This document shows, piece by piece, positions 10,083 to 23,521 of a stretch of DNA of 64,000 nt (position 1 is its first letter; the number at the start of each line of letters is the position of its first letter). The notes below the pieces were generated by a model. That model was not told where the DNA came from and searched no databases. It worked only from the letters and a program-made list of their open reading frames with translations. A program made the position numbers and the translations under genes. Origin of the DNA: Acidobacteria bacterium AB60 (GTDB taxonomy: Bacteria > Acidobacteriota > Terriglobia > Terriglobales > Acidobacteriaceae); NCBI GenBank assembly GCA_008682415.1, contig VANK01000004.1:62001-126000 (forward strand), read 5' to 3'.

Positions 10083-10414
10083 GCACTTCCGAGAAGCACA
10101 TCCTGGATATGAACATTTCGTCTGCGCTCACAATCGCACTGCCGGCGTGAAGCACGAGTGGGCGCGAAGATTCCTGCAAGAGCTGTGGAAATCCCAAGCG
10201 GCGTCATCAGCACCCTGATTCCTCCAGTCGTCGCGAATGCAACAGAGTCCGTTCTGCGCACTCGATTGGAGCTCCGTTACGAGATCTCCTGTGGGAACGA
10301 GATAATTGTGCAGACTGCCGACCCAGCAGGGCAGACATTCTCCATCCGGAAAATCTCTCCGCCCGCCAGACCTATGCCAGCCTTCGCGTGATCAATCCTG
10401 TCACTCTTGCGTAA
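10072..10414 (+). pseudogene. Degraded VapC (PIN-domain) toxin remnant
   Basis: It starts MSDKHF and then passes through several frames while still resembling a PIN toxin. A DMNIF-like segment equals the first acidic motif and is followed by AHNRTAGVKHE. A later piece, IIVQTADPAGQT, resembles the FWDAxIVxAA region, and the last frame reads ENLSARQTYASLRVINP before TAA 10412-10414, matching a VapC tail. The total is about 340 bases against about 400 for an intact gene, so an internal deletion is also likely. No active toxin is expected. Confidence 0.7.
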
Positions 10415-10552
10415 CTTTGTTGTACGACGGCACCGAAAAACGTCTGCCCAGCGCAACCGCTCTCTGGCATGATCCGCTGTACAATCCAACTTAAGCCGTT
10501 CTCCGGATCGCGCATCCTGGGTGGTTCTTGCGCGTCGAATGGTTAGGTGATT

Positions 10553-12976
<2,424 letters not shown>

Positions 12977-12990
12977 CTCTCGCGCCCAAC

Positions 12991-13030
12991 AAAACAGGCC
13001 CGTTCCGGTCTCAACCGAAGCGGGCCTTTT
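12991..13030. terminator. Bidirectional terminator between lon and the convergent SRPBCC gene
   Basis: AGGCCCG (12996-13002) pairs with CGGGCCT (13021-13027) with an interrupted inner stem. TTTT follows on the plus strand and AAAA precedes on the other side, so both convergent genes can use it. Confidence 0.8.
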
Positions 13031-13046
13031 CCTTCTCTGCAACCCG

Positions 13047-13511
13047 TCAGGCGTTAGCTCCCACCGCCTCGGTGCAAAGCGCTCCCAGCTTCTCCAGCAT
13101 GCTCTCCCAGCCTCCCTTGTTGCGCTGATAGATCTCGCTGTTCAGGATCCGCTCCTGCCGCAACGCCACCTCCGTCCCCCCATCCACATCCGCAAACGAG
13201 ACCGTCACCAGCGTCTCATCCGCCGGGTTCCCCTCGGACCGCCACGTAAACTGCAGCAGCCGGTCCGTCTCGATCTCCACAAACTCCCCGGAGAACACAA
13301 CCTTCATCACCTGTCCGCCCTGCGGCGAAGGTAGGCTCATCGCCCACCGGAAGATTCCCCCCACCCGCAGGTCCACGTCAATCGAATCCGGCCGCATCGG
13401 CCCCGGCGCAAACCACTGCATCAACGCCGCCGGTTCCGTCCAGGCCGCAAACACCCGGCTGCGCTTCGTCTTGATCATCTTCGTCAGTTGCAACGTCAGA
13501 TTTTCACTCAT
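13047..13511 (-). CDS. SRPBCC/AHSA1-like domain protein
   Basis: 154 residues from ATG 13511; a longer frame to 13598 exists, but ATG 13511 overlaps the upstream stop as a four-base ATGA junction and gives the normal family N-terminus. Typical START/AHSA1 features are visible: RVFAAWTEPAALMQWFAPG near residue 20, a VDLRVGGIFRWAM strand pair, and the closing GGWESMLEKL helix. Such proteins bind hydrophobic ligands and are very often paired with an ArsR-type repressor, as here. Ligand unknown. Confidence 0.88.
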   Translation of the reverse strand: MSENLTLQLTKMIKTKRSRVFAAWTEPAALMQWFAPGPMRPDSIDVDLRVGGIFRWAMSLPSPQGGQVMKVVFSGEFVEIETDRLLQFTWRSEGNPADETLVTVSFADVDGGTEVALRQERILNSEIYQRNKGGWESMLEKLGALCTEAVGANA

Positions 13512-13852
13512 CGGGATTCTCCCTCCGGTTCTTGTTCCAGGTGTTGGGCCAGAGCATCCAGGCGCGTGCTCCAGAACGGTCGATAATAGGCAAGCCACTC
13601 GTCCGCCTCGTGTAAAACGGGCGCATTGAGTCGGACAATCTGAAAGCTGCCGCGCCGCTGACGCGCCACCAGCTCCGCCGCCTCCAGCACCTTCAGGTGC
13701 TTGGAGACAGCCGCCAGCGTCAGGGCATGAGGACGGGCAAGATCCCCCACCGACTTCTCCCCCGCCGAAACATCGCGCAAAAGCGCGCGCCGGGTCGGGT
13801 CGGCCAGGGCATGGAAGATAGAGTCGAGCCGTGCTGCGTTCGATTCAACCAT
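13508..13852 (-). CDS. ArsR-family winged-helix transcriptional repressor
   Basis: 114 residues from ATG 13852. The core (FHALADPTRRALLRDV at about 13-28, then LTLAAVSKHLKVLEAAELV) is a winged-helix DNA-binding domain. No metal-binding CxC or similar motif is visible, so it belongs to the metal-independent group that pairs with AHSA1/SRPBCC genes. Translation is coupled to the next gene through the ATGA overlap. One palindrome covers its own start codon and another lies 35 bases upstream, strongly suggesting autorepression. Confidence 0.92.
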   Translation of the reverse strand: MVESNAARLDSIFHALADPTRRALLRDVSAGEKSVGDLARPHALTLAAVSKHLKVLEAAELVARQRRGSFQIVRLNAPVLHEADEWLAYYRPFWSTRLDALAQHLEQEPEGESR

Positions 13853-13900
13853 GTGGTTGAATGTACCCGAACACCTCGACAACTGTCAACCAATCGGTTG
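13846..13900. promoter_or_regulatory. Paired palindromic operators for the ArsR repressor
   Basis: CAACCATGTGGTTG at 13846-13859 and CAACCAATCGGTTG at 13887-13900 share the inverted arms CAACC/GGTTG, and both are followed by AATGT. Their starts are 41 bases apart, close to four helical turns, so dimers would bind the same DNA face. The first site spans the regulator start codon. Confidence 0.72.
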
Positions 13901-13974
13901 AATGTCCCGATGTAACCAAAAAAGCGATCGGCCCCCGTCTTCACGAGACCCGGTCCGCTCTGCTCAACCTCCGT

Positions 13975-14748
13975 CTACTGCACTACCGGAAGCTGCCCCG
14001 CAATCGTCGATGCCGCCGCGCTGCACGCAGGATGGCCCCACCCGCTCGCGCTCACTCCCATCTGCAGTCCCGTCGCCGGCGTGATGTCGTACACAATGTT
14101 GTCGGGACGGCTGCTGTCCGGCCCAACCCCACCCGGAACAAAATCCAGGTTCAGCGCGTGCCGCGTCCGCCAGGCAATGTTGTGGTCCGCGCACGACGAA
14201 TCCCCGCTCACCCCGATCGCCCCCACCAGCACGCCCTTGGCGCTGTAGAGCGCCAGACCGCCGCCAAACACATTCACCCCCCCGATCTTGCCGCCCACCA
14301 TGGGATCGTTCGCCCTCCCATAGTTCTCGGCGTCCCCGCGGTACGCCACATCCGTGTTCACCGGATTGCTCGCCTGCAGTCCGAAAAGACTGCCGCCCGG
14401 CTGCACCGCGCTGTACAGATCCGCCGTCGACAACGCCAGCTTCGGCAGGCTGAACGCGTTCGCCGTGTTCGCCTTCTGCGCCGAGATCACCCGGCTCCCC
14501 GGCCACTGCGATCCGCGGTCCGCACCCGTGAAGGCAACCGCGCACACCACGCCGTCCCGGTTCACCACCGTGCCCCACATATCCAGGTTGAATCCGCCAT
14601 TGCTCTGGTTGCGAGCCGCCACCAGCGCGGCCTTGAGTTGGGCATGCGTCGGCAGCCCCGCGCACCCCGCGGCGGCCTCTTGAGATTGAGCGAACGCCGG
14701 CGCAGCCGAAGCCAGCGCCAGCACGAAGGCGAGAGAGCTAAGTTTCAT
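13975..14748 (-). CDS. Exported GlcG/HbpS-like haem-binding-family protein
   Basis: 257 residues from ATG 14748, chosen because GGAGGAG lies about seven bases upstream and the protein then starts with a clean signal peptide (about 1-20, ending AFA-Q). The mature part has the GlcG-type pattern: MWGTVVNRDGVVCAVAFTG, an SAQKANTANAF helix and a GGxALYSAKGVLVGAIGVSGDSS strand-turn-strand. GlcG/HbpS proteins bind or degrade haem or act as accessory sensors. The role here is unknown. Confidence 0.8.
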   Translation of the reverse strand: MKLSSLAFVLALASAAPAFAQSQEAAAGCAGLPTHAQLKAALVAARNQSNGGFNLDMWGTVVNRDGVVCAVAFTGADRGSQWPGSRVISAQKANTANAFSLPKLALSTADLYSAVQPGGSLFGLQASNPVNTDVAYRGDAENYGRANDPMVGGKIGGVNVFGGGLALYSAKGVLVGAIGVSGDSSCADHNIAWRTRHALNLDFVPGGVGPDSSRPDNIVYDITPATGLQMGVSASGWGHPACSAAASTIAGQLPVVQ

Positions 14749-14929
14749 GGGGGAACTCCTCCTTTGCCCCGGGAGGCGCATCCTGAAACAGGCCCGAGCG
14801 GCTTCCCAAAGGGCGCCCCAAGCTACCATACGTCCGGTCGGCGAAACAACCGCCAATCGATCAACAAAGCAGACACTCAGCTCGTCTCCCTCCGTTCGCC
14901 GCGCGCTGGACTTGTATGCTCGAAAAGAG

Positions 14930-15529
14930 ATGACGCGCTACACCACACGCTTCCTGCTTTCGGCCATGGCCGCCGCGCACTTCCCTGCCCCATCCGTGCC
15001 CGAGATCGCTTTTCTGGGACGATCCAACGTCGGGAAATCCAGCCTCCTCAACGCCCTTGCTGGAGAAAAGGCGGCCAAAGTCTCCTCCACCCCCGGCCGC
15101 ACCCGCACCATCAACTTCTTCCTCCTCTCCGACGAGAAGCAGCGGCCCCGCGTGATGTTCGCCGACCTCCCGGGCTACGGCTTCGCCAAAATCTCCAAGT
15201 CCATCTCCGCCGAGTGGCCCAAGTTCATCGAGCCCTACCTGCAGGACCGCCCCACCCTCTCCCTCTGCGTCTGCCTCGTCGACTCCAACGTCCCTCCGCA
15301 GCCGCGCGATGCGCAGCTCCTCGACTGGCTCCGCAGCGTCGACCGCGCCTTCCTCGTCGTCGCCACCAAGATCGACCGCCTCAGCGGCAACGAACGCACC
15401 CGCAACCTCGCCGCCCTCAAAAAAGGCCTCGGCACCGATGACATCCTCCCCGTCTCCGCCAAAACAGGCGCAGGCCTTAAGGAACTCTGGGGCCGAATCG
15501 AAGAAGCCGGCGCGGACGAAGCTTCGTAA
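14930..15529 (+). CDS. engB: Ribosome-biogenesis GTPase EngB (YsxC/YihA)
   Basis: 199 residues from ATG 14930; the longer open frame to 14747 has no family similarity. G1 is GRSNVGKS (30-37), G2 lies in STPGRTRT, G3 is DLPGYGFAK and G4 is ATKIDRL. EngB is an essential GTPase for large-subunit assembly. It lies divergently from the GlcG-like gene with about 180 bases between them. Confidence 0.95.
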   Translation: MTRYTTRFLLSAMAAAHFPAPSVPEIAFLGRSNVGKSSLLNALAGEKAAKVSSTPGRTRTINFFLLSDEKQRPRVMFADLPGYGFAKISKSISAEWPKFIEPYLQDRPTLSLCVCLVDSNVPPQPRDAQLLDWLRSVDRAFLVVATKIDRLSGNERTRNLAALKKGLGTDDILPVSAKTGAGLKELWGRIEEAGADEAS

Positions 15530-15583
15530 ATCTCCGCCGTACGTTCTGTACGCCGCTAATGTACATCCCTGTACAATGACCGC

Positions 15584-15907
15584 ATGGAAGTCACCATCAC
15601 CCAGTTCCGGCAGAGAGTCTTCGAACTTGTAGACCGGGCCCTCGAGGGCAAAGAGGTATGGGTCAGACACAAGGGCCGCCGCGTCCGCATCGCGCCCGAG
15701 CATCCCGCCGATAAGCTCAGCCGCATCACGCCCATGGAGATCCTCGCCGACGGCGCTGATCGCAGCGAGTCTCTCACCAAGTCCTGGAAACCCGAGATGT
15801 CTCGCCAATGGGAGCAGAAGTGGGACCGCAGGCTTGGCCCTCGTCCCACGCCCGCGGCGGCGTCTCCCCTCCGCTCGAAACAATCCAAAAAGCGGCGCAC
15901 GGCATGA
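15584..15907 (+). CDS. Phd/YefM-like antitoxin of a type II toxin-antitoxin pair
   Basis: 107 residues. The N-terminal MEVTITQFRQRVFELVDRA helix-strand pattern and the VWVRHKGRRVRIAP segment match Phd/YefM-type DNA-binding antitoxins. The basic C-terminus (KQSKKRR) ends in the ATGA overlap with the toxin gene. It should bind and neutralise the downstream PIN ribonuclease and repress the operon. It starts 55 bases after engB. Confidence 0.82.
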   Translation: MEVTITQFRQRVFELVDRALEGKEVWVRHKGRRVRIAPEHPADKLSRITPMEILADGADRSESLTKSWKPEMSRQWEQKWDRRLGPRPTPAAASPLRSKQSKKRRTA

Positions 15908-16278
15908 TCGCCTACCTGGATACCCACACCGCCATCAAGCTTGTTCGCGGCGGCAAAATCGGACGGGAAGCCTCCCGGCTGATGCGCAAGGCTGAGTTAT
16001 TGCTCGCCCCCATCGCGCTTCTCGAACTCGAGTACCTCTTCGAGATCGGCCGGCTGACGATTCCCGGCAAAGACCTCATCCGCAAGCTCGAGCATGAGAT
16101 TGGCCTGAAACTCTGCGATCTGCCGTTTCCCGCGGTTGCCGAAGCAGCGCTCGCCGAGAAGTGGACCCGCGACATATTCGACCGCCTCCTCGTCGCCCAG
16201 GCCAAGACCAACGGACTCGCCCCGCTCATCTCCGCCGACGAGCACATCGCACAACACTATCCCCGAACCGTCTGGTAG
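15904..16278 (+). CDS. VapC-family PIN-domain ribonuclease toxin
   Basis: 124 residues from ATG 15904, which overlaps the antitoxin stop. The PIN acidic residues are present: Asp6 in YLDTHTA, Glu at LLELEYL (about 42), and the C-terminal RDIFDRLLVAQAK motif (about 87-99), followed by LISADE. Length and motifs look intact, unlike the remnant near 10.1 kb. VapC toxins cleave tRNA or rRNA when the antitoxin is degraded. Confidence 0.9.
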   Translation: MIAYLDTHTAIKLVRGGKIGREASRLMRKAELLLAPIALLELEYLFEIGRLTIPGKDLIRKLEHEIGLKLCDLPFPAVAEAALAEKWTRDIFDRLLVAQAKTNGLAPLISADEHIAQHYPRTVW

Positions 16279-16295
16279 AGTCCCCCTGAAAACAG

Positions 16296-16326
16296 AATGG
16301 CCCCGCTCCACCGGAGCAGGGCCATC
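16296..16326. terminator. Bidirectional hairpin terminator between the VapC gene and atpC
   Basis: ATGGCCC and CGCTCC on the left pair with GGAGC and GGGCCAT on the right around a 3-base ACC loop, with one mismatch. It lies between convergent genes. The minus-strand side is followed by TCTGTTTTC, so it suits the ATP synthase operon best. Confidence 0.7.
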
Positions 16327-16348
16327 AACATCCGGCAAAGTCGATCGG

Positions 16349-16789
16349 TTAGGCCTTCTCCTGCGCCGTCGCCAGCTTCGACTCCGCCTCCGCAATCACC
16401 GCCAGAGCCTGGTCGTACGCCTCTTCACTCTCGCCGGCCTCGTTCCACTGCTTGAGCCCGCGATCCAGCTGCTGGTTCGCGCGGTTCACGTCGATCTCCT
16501 CGGGACGCAGCGCGTCATTCGCCAGAATCGTCACCCGGTCCGGAAGCACCTCCACAAATCCCCAGTTCACATTGAAGATCTGCTCGGCCGCCTGGTTCTC
16601 GCCCCGCACCCCGTGCATCCGTACATCGCCCGCGCCCAGCTCAGAGAGCAGCGGCGCGTGCCCGTACAGCACTTCCATATAGCCGTTCTTGGCCGGAAGC
16701 TCCACCGCCTCGGCCACCGCCTCCACCAGCGTGCGCGCCGGCGTCACCAGCCGCACCCGAAGCTCGTTCGTTGTCGTCGACTCAGCCAT
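16349..16789 (-). CDS. atpC: ATP synthase F1 epsilon subunit
   Basis: 146 residues: N-terminal beta-sandwich (LRVRLVTPARTLVEAVAEAVELPAKNG-type opening, with the GHAPLLSELGAGDV motif at about 43) and a C-terminal two-helix regulatory tail. Epsilon sits on the central stalk and inhibits ATP hydrolysis. It is the last gene of the minus-strand operon, 92 bases after atpD, and that gap holds a heptamer tract. Confidence 0.96.
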   Translation of the reverse strand: MAESTTTNELRVRLVTPARTLVEAVAEAVELPAKNGYMEVLYGHAPLLSELGAGDVRMHGVRGENQAAEQIFNVNWGFVEVLPDRVTILANDALRPEEIDVNRANQQLDRGLKQWNEAGESEEAYDQALAVIAEAESKLATAQEKA

Positions 16790-16846
16790 GCATGCCTTCC
16801 AGAGGTTCGAGGTCCAAGGAAAAAAACAGGGCTGATGCCTTGTTGT

Positions 16847-16881
16847 CTATTCCCTGTTCCCTGTTCCCTATTCCCTGCCCT
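16847..16881. repeat. Heptamer tract between atpD and atpC
   Basis: Five consecutive 7-mers: CTATTCC, CTGTTCC, CTGTTCC, CTATTCC, CTGCCCT. It occupies the atpC-atpD gap and its right edge abuts the atpD stop. Confidence 0.85.
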
Positions 16882-19474
<2,593 letters not shown>

Positions 19475-19584
19475 TCACATTCCAGTGGACAGCGGTCAGT
19501 GATCAGAGCCGCCGCCAGAATCAAATCTTGCTCTACCCCGTGGTCCCCATCCAATGATTGAAGTCTTCCGCGCTATTCCCCGTT

Positions 19585-19612
19585 GACCACTGATCACTGA
19601 GCCCTGAGCCCT
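19585..19612. repeat. Heptamer tract between atpA and atpG
   Basis: GACCACT, GATCACT, GAGCCCT, GAGCCCT in strict 7-base register, ending eight bases before the atpA stop. An inverted partial copy (CAGTGATCAG) lies near 19497. Confidence 0.85.
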
Positions 19613-19620
19613 GGAACCGG

Positions 19621-21156
<1,536 letters not shown>

Positions 21157-21288
21157 TCCAGTGAACAGGAATCAGTGATCAGGGTTCATTCCTCCGGCCG
21201 CATGCAGCCGAACCCTCTCAATTCACCGATCTCCTGCCTCCCTTTTTCCAAATCCAAAATTTGCTTCAACGTCCCGCGTCGCGCATCC

Positions 21289-21337
21289 GACCACTGACCA
21301 CTGACCACTGACCACTGACCACTGACCACTGACCACT
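21289..21337. repeat. Perfect (GACCACT)7 heptamer microsatellite between atpH and atpA
   Basis: Seven uninterrupted copies of GACCACT, ending seven bases before the atpH stop. It is the least degenerate member of the 7-bp-period family in this window. Confidence 0.95.
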
Positions 21338-21344
21338 GTCTTCC

Positions 21345-21884
21345 TCAACCCGCCGCCAATTGCTCGCGCAGCCTCTCCAGCCGCCCGCGCACCGAGCCGT
21401 CGTACACGGTGGACCCGATCCGCACCACCGTCCCGCCCAAAATCGACTTGTCCAGCCGGAAGCTCGCTTCCACCCGCGCGCCCGCCAGCTGTCCCACGCC
21501 CGCCAGCAGCGCCTGCCGCTCCGCCTCGCTCAGCTCCCGCGCCGTGGTGATCTCCGCATGCCTGATTCCCTGCCGTTCCTGCAACTCCGTGCGGTACGCC
21601 TCCACCACCTCGCGCACATGCGCAATCCGGTCGTTCTTGATCAGCACCGCCAGCAGGTTCCTCGCCTGCTGCGCCAGACCCAGCTTGCGGTTCATCTTGT
21701 CCAGAATCGCAATCTTCTGCGCCGCCGCAATCCCCGGATTCTCAAACACCTCGCGCAGCTCCCGGCTCGCATCCCACGTGCCCAGGAAATCCCCAAGCTG
21801 CCGGTCGATGGCCGCCGTATCCAGCTTCGCCGCCGTCACCACATCGGCAAACGCGCGCGCGTAATGGGAGACAAATGCCGGCAT
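21345..21884 (-). CDS. atpH: ATP synthase F1 delta subunit
   Basis: 179 residues, normal for delta/OSCP. It begins FVSHYARAFADV, has an N-terminal six-helix domain and ends with the VDxxILGGxVVRIGSxxxDGSV-type motif (here DKSILGGTVVRIGST at about 143-157). It connects the b stalk to the top of F1. Its start directly abuts the atpF stop with no spacer. Confidence 0.95.
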   Translation of the reverse strand: MPAFVSHYARAFADVVTAAKLDTAAIDRQLGDFLGTWDASRELREVFENPGIAAAQKIAILDKMNRKLGLAQQARNLLAVLIKNDRIAHVREVVEAYRTELQERQGIRHAEITTARELSEAERQALLAGVGQLAGARVEASFRLDKSILGGTVVRIGSTVYDGSVRGRLERLREQLAAG

Positions 21885-22649
21885 CTAGTTCCGCCCTCCC
21901 TTCGCCGCTCCGTTGGCCGTCTCGCGCACAAAATCCTGAATCAGCGCCCGGTCCGTCTCCGGAGTCAGCGTCAGCTGCTGCGCCGCCTGCTCGATCGCCA
22001 GGTCCGCCGCAAAGTGCCGCAGCCCGCGCCGCGCCTGTGCCGCCGCCACCGCGATCTCCTGCTCGGCAGCCGCCACAATCCGCGCCCGCTCCTCTTCAAT
22101 CGTGGCTTTGATGCGCGCCTCGTCCTGCTGGCTCTCCTGCTCCACCTGAGCCCGAATCTTCCCGATCTCTTCGTCCAGCCGCGACAGCTGCGCCTCCACC
22201 GCGCTCAGCCGCGCATTGGCGTCCGCCGTTGTCTTGCGCGCGTTCTCCAGATTCTGCCGCAGCGTCTCCGACCGCTTGCGAAACACCTTGGGCAAAAACC
22301 GCCCGATCGGAATCACAATCGCCAGCGCCACAATCGCAAAATTGATCCACTCGAACAGCCGCGCCGTCGTCTCCACGTCCAGGTGGAACATCCGCGCCAG
22401 CGCCTGCACCAGCTTCGTGTGCCGGTAGACGTTGTCCTCTTCCTGCTCTTCCTTCTTGATCTGCCCCGGCTGCGCCTGGCTCTCCGGAGAAGCCACCGGG
22501 TTCTTCGCCGACGGCGCCGAGGTCTCCGGCAGCGTCGCGCTCGGCTCCTGCGCCCGCACCAATACCGGCGACACCCCCGCCCCGGCCAGCACGCCCAGCA
22601 GGACACAACTCAGAACACGATTCCGCAACGTGCGATATTCAGGCTTCAA
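21885..22649 (-). CDS. atpF: ATP synthase F0 b subunit with long N-terminal extension
   Basis: 254 residues against about 160 in most bacteria. A signal-peptide-like hydrophobic segment (about 12-32, ending VRA-Q) precedes a proline/alanine/serine-rich, charged linker (about 35-80). The usual membrane helix follows (about 98-115, INFAIVALAIVIPIGRFL), then a long coiled coil. The architecture suggests an exported N-terminal tail before the membrane anchor. The stop abuts atpH, and the start overlaps the upstream b-type gene by four bases. Confidence 0.9.
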   Translation of the reverse strand: MKPEYRTLRNRVLSCVLLGVLAGAGVSPVLVRAQEPSATLPETSAPSAKNPVASPESQAQPGQIKKEEQEEDNVYRHTKLVQALARMFHLDVETTARLFEWINFAIVALAIVIPIGRFLPKVFRKRSETLRQNLENARKTTADANARLSAVEAQLSRLDEEIGKIRAQVEQESQQDEARIKATIEEERARIVAAAEQEIAVAAAQARRGLRHFAADLAIEQAAQQLTLTPETDRALIQDFVRETANGAAKGGRN

Positions 22650-23170
22650 CGGGTACCCCCGGCGGCCGCGGGCAGAATCGCTCGCACAACCCGGCTGGCC
22701 AGCTCCCCGGCAGACGCTTCAATGCTCTTCCTCGCTCCGGCCGCCTCCGCCTCCAGCGCCGCCTTGGCCTGGCTCACCTTCTCGCCGGCCGCCTTCCGCG
22801 CCGCATCCAGCGCCGCATCCCGCTCCGTCGTCCACTGCTTGATGCGCTGCTCCCGGATCTTGAACACGTCCGCGCGCGCCTGCCGCAGCCGCGTCGCATA
22901 CTCCTGGGCGCGCTCCTCGGCGCGGGCAATCGCCTTGTGCGCCTCCTCGATCGCTCCCTCCGTCCGCGCATGCCGCTCCTTGAGCGTCCGCGATAGCGGT
23001 CCCTGCACCAGGAACTGGTACGCCAGCACCAGCACCACGAACAGCAAAAGCGTGGGAACCGCTCCCAAAAGCAGCGTCTCCACCGTCTCTACAATCGACG
23101 GCTGCGACGCAGCCGACCCTCCGTCGGCGGCGAACAGAAAAATCCCGAGTTGTTGAACCATCGATTCCAT
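22646..23170 (-). CDS. atpF: Second ATP synthase F0 b-type (b') subunit
   Basis: 174 residues with one transmembrane helix (about 33-53, LLLGAVPTLLLFVVLVLAYQFLV region) and a charged coiled coil rich in A, E, K and R. Two adjacent, non-identical b genes imply a heterodimeric b/b' stalk. This is the first gene of the visible operon. The a and c genes are not next to it and must lie elsewhere. Confidence 0.88.
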   Translation of the reverse strand: MESMVQQLGIFLFAADGGSAASQPSIVETVETLLLGAVPTLLLFVVLVLAYQFLVQGPLSRTLKERHARTEGAIEEAHKAIARAEERAQEYATRLRQARADVFKIREQRIKQWTTERDAALDAARKAAGEKVSQAKAALEAEAAGARKSIEASAGELASRVVRAILPAAAGGTR

Positions 23171-23521
23171 GCTGGTGTTGATTATTCTTTCAGGCGTTCA
23201 AGAGCACTGAGAATTTCTTGGATAGAACCCTTTTTTGTATCAGGCCAAACCCTGGACGGTCAACGCGCACAGCCCCCGTACAACCGCTTTGGACAGCGGC
23301 CTGTGATTGCCATCACGACCAGTCCGGCGGGGCCTTGTCAAACCATCAAATTCGGTGCAAAAACTGCTTGCTTTTCGCGCCAACCGGCCTAAACTAGAAA
23401 TTACCACCTAGACCCGGTTCAGGGTCCAGCGGGCGGCCGGTTTCGGGAATCCCTTCCACTCCCGACTCCGGCCGTCCGCTTCTTAACTTCCAGCACAATC
23501 GCACTGGCTCCCCAACGCGTC
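23171..23521. other. Intergenic region holding the upstream side of the ATP synthase operon
   Basis: 351 bases between the b' start and the metG stop, both on the minus strand. The operon promoter should be here. A TTGACA-like box on the minus strand occurs at 23336-23341, but I cannot find a convincing -10 partner at the right distance. No open frame is worth calling. Confidence 0.4.
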
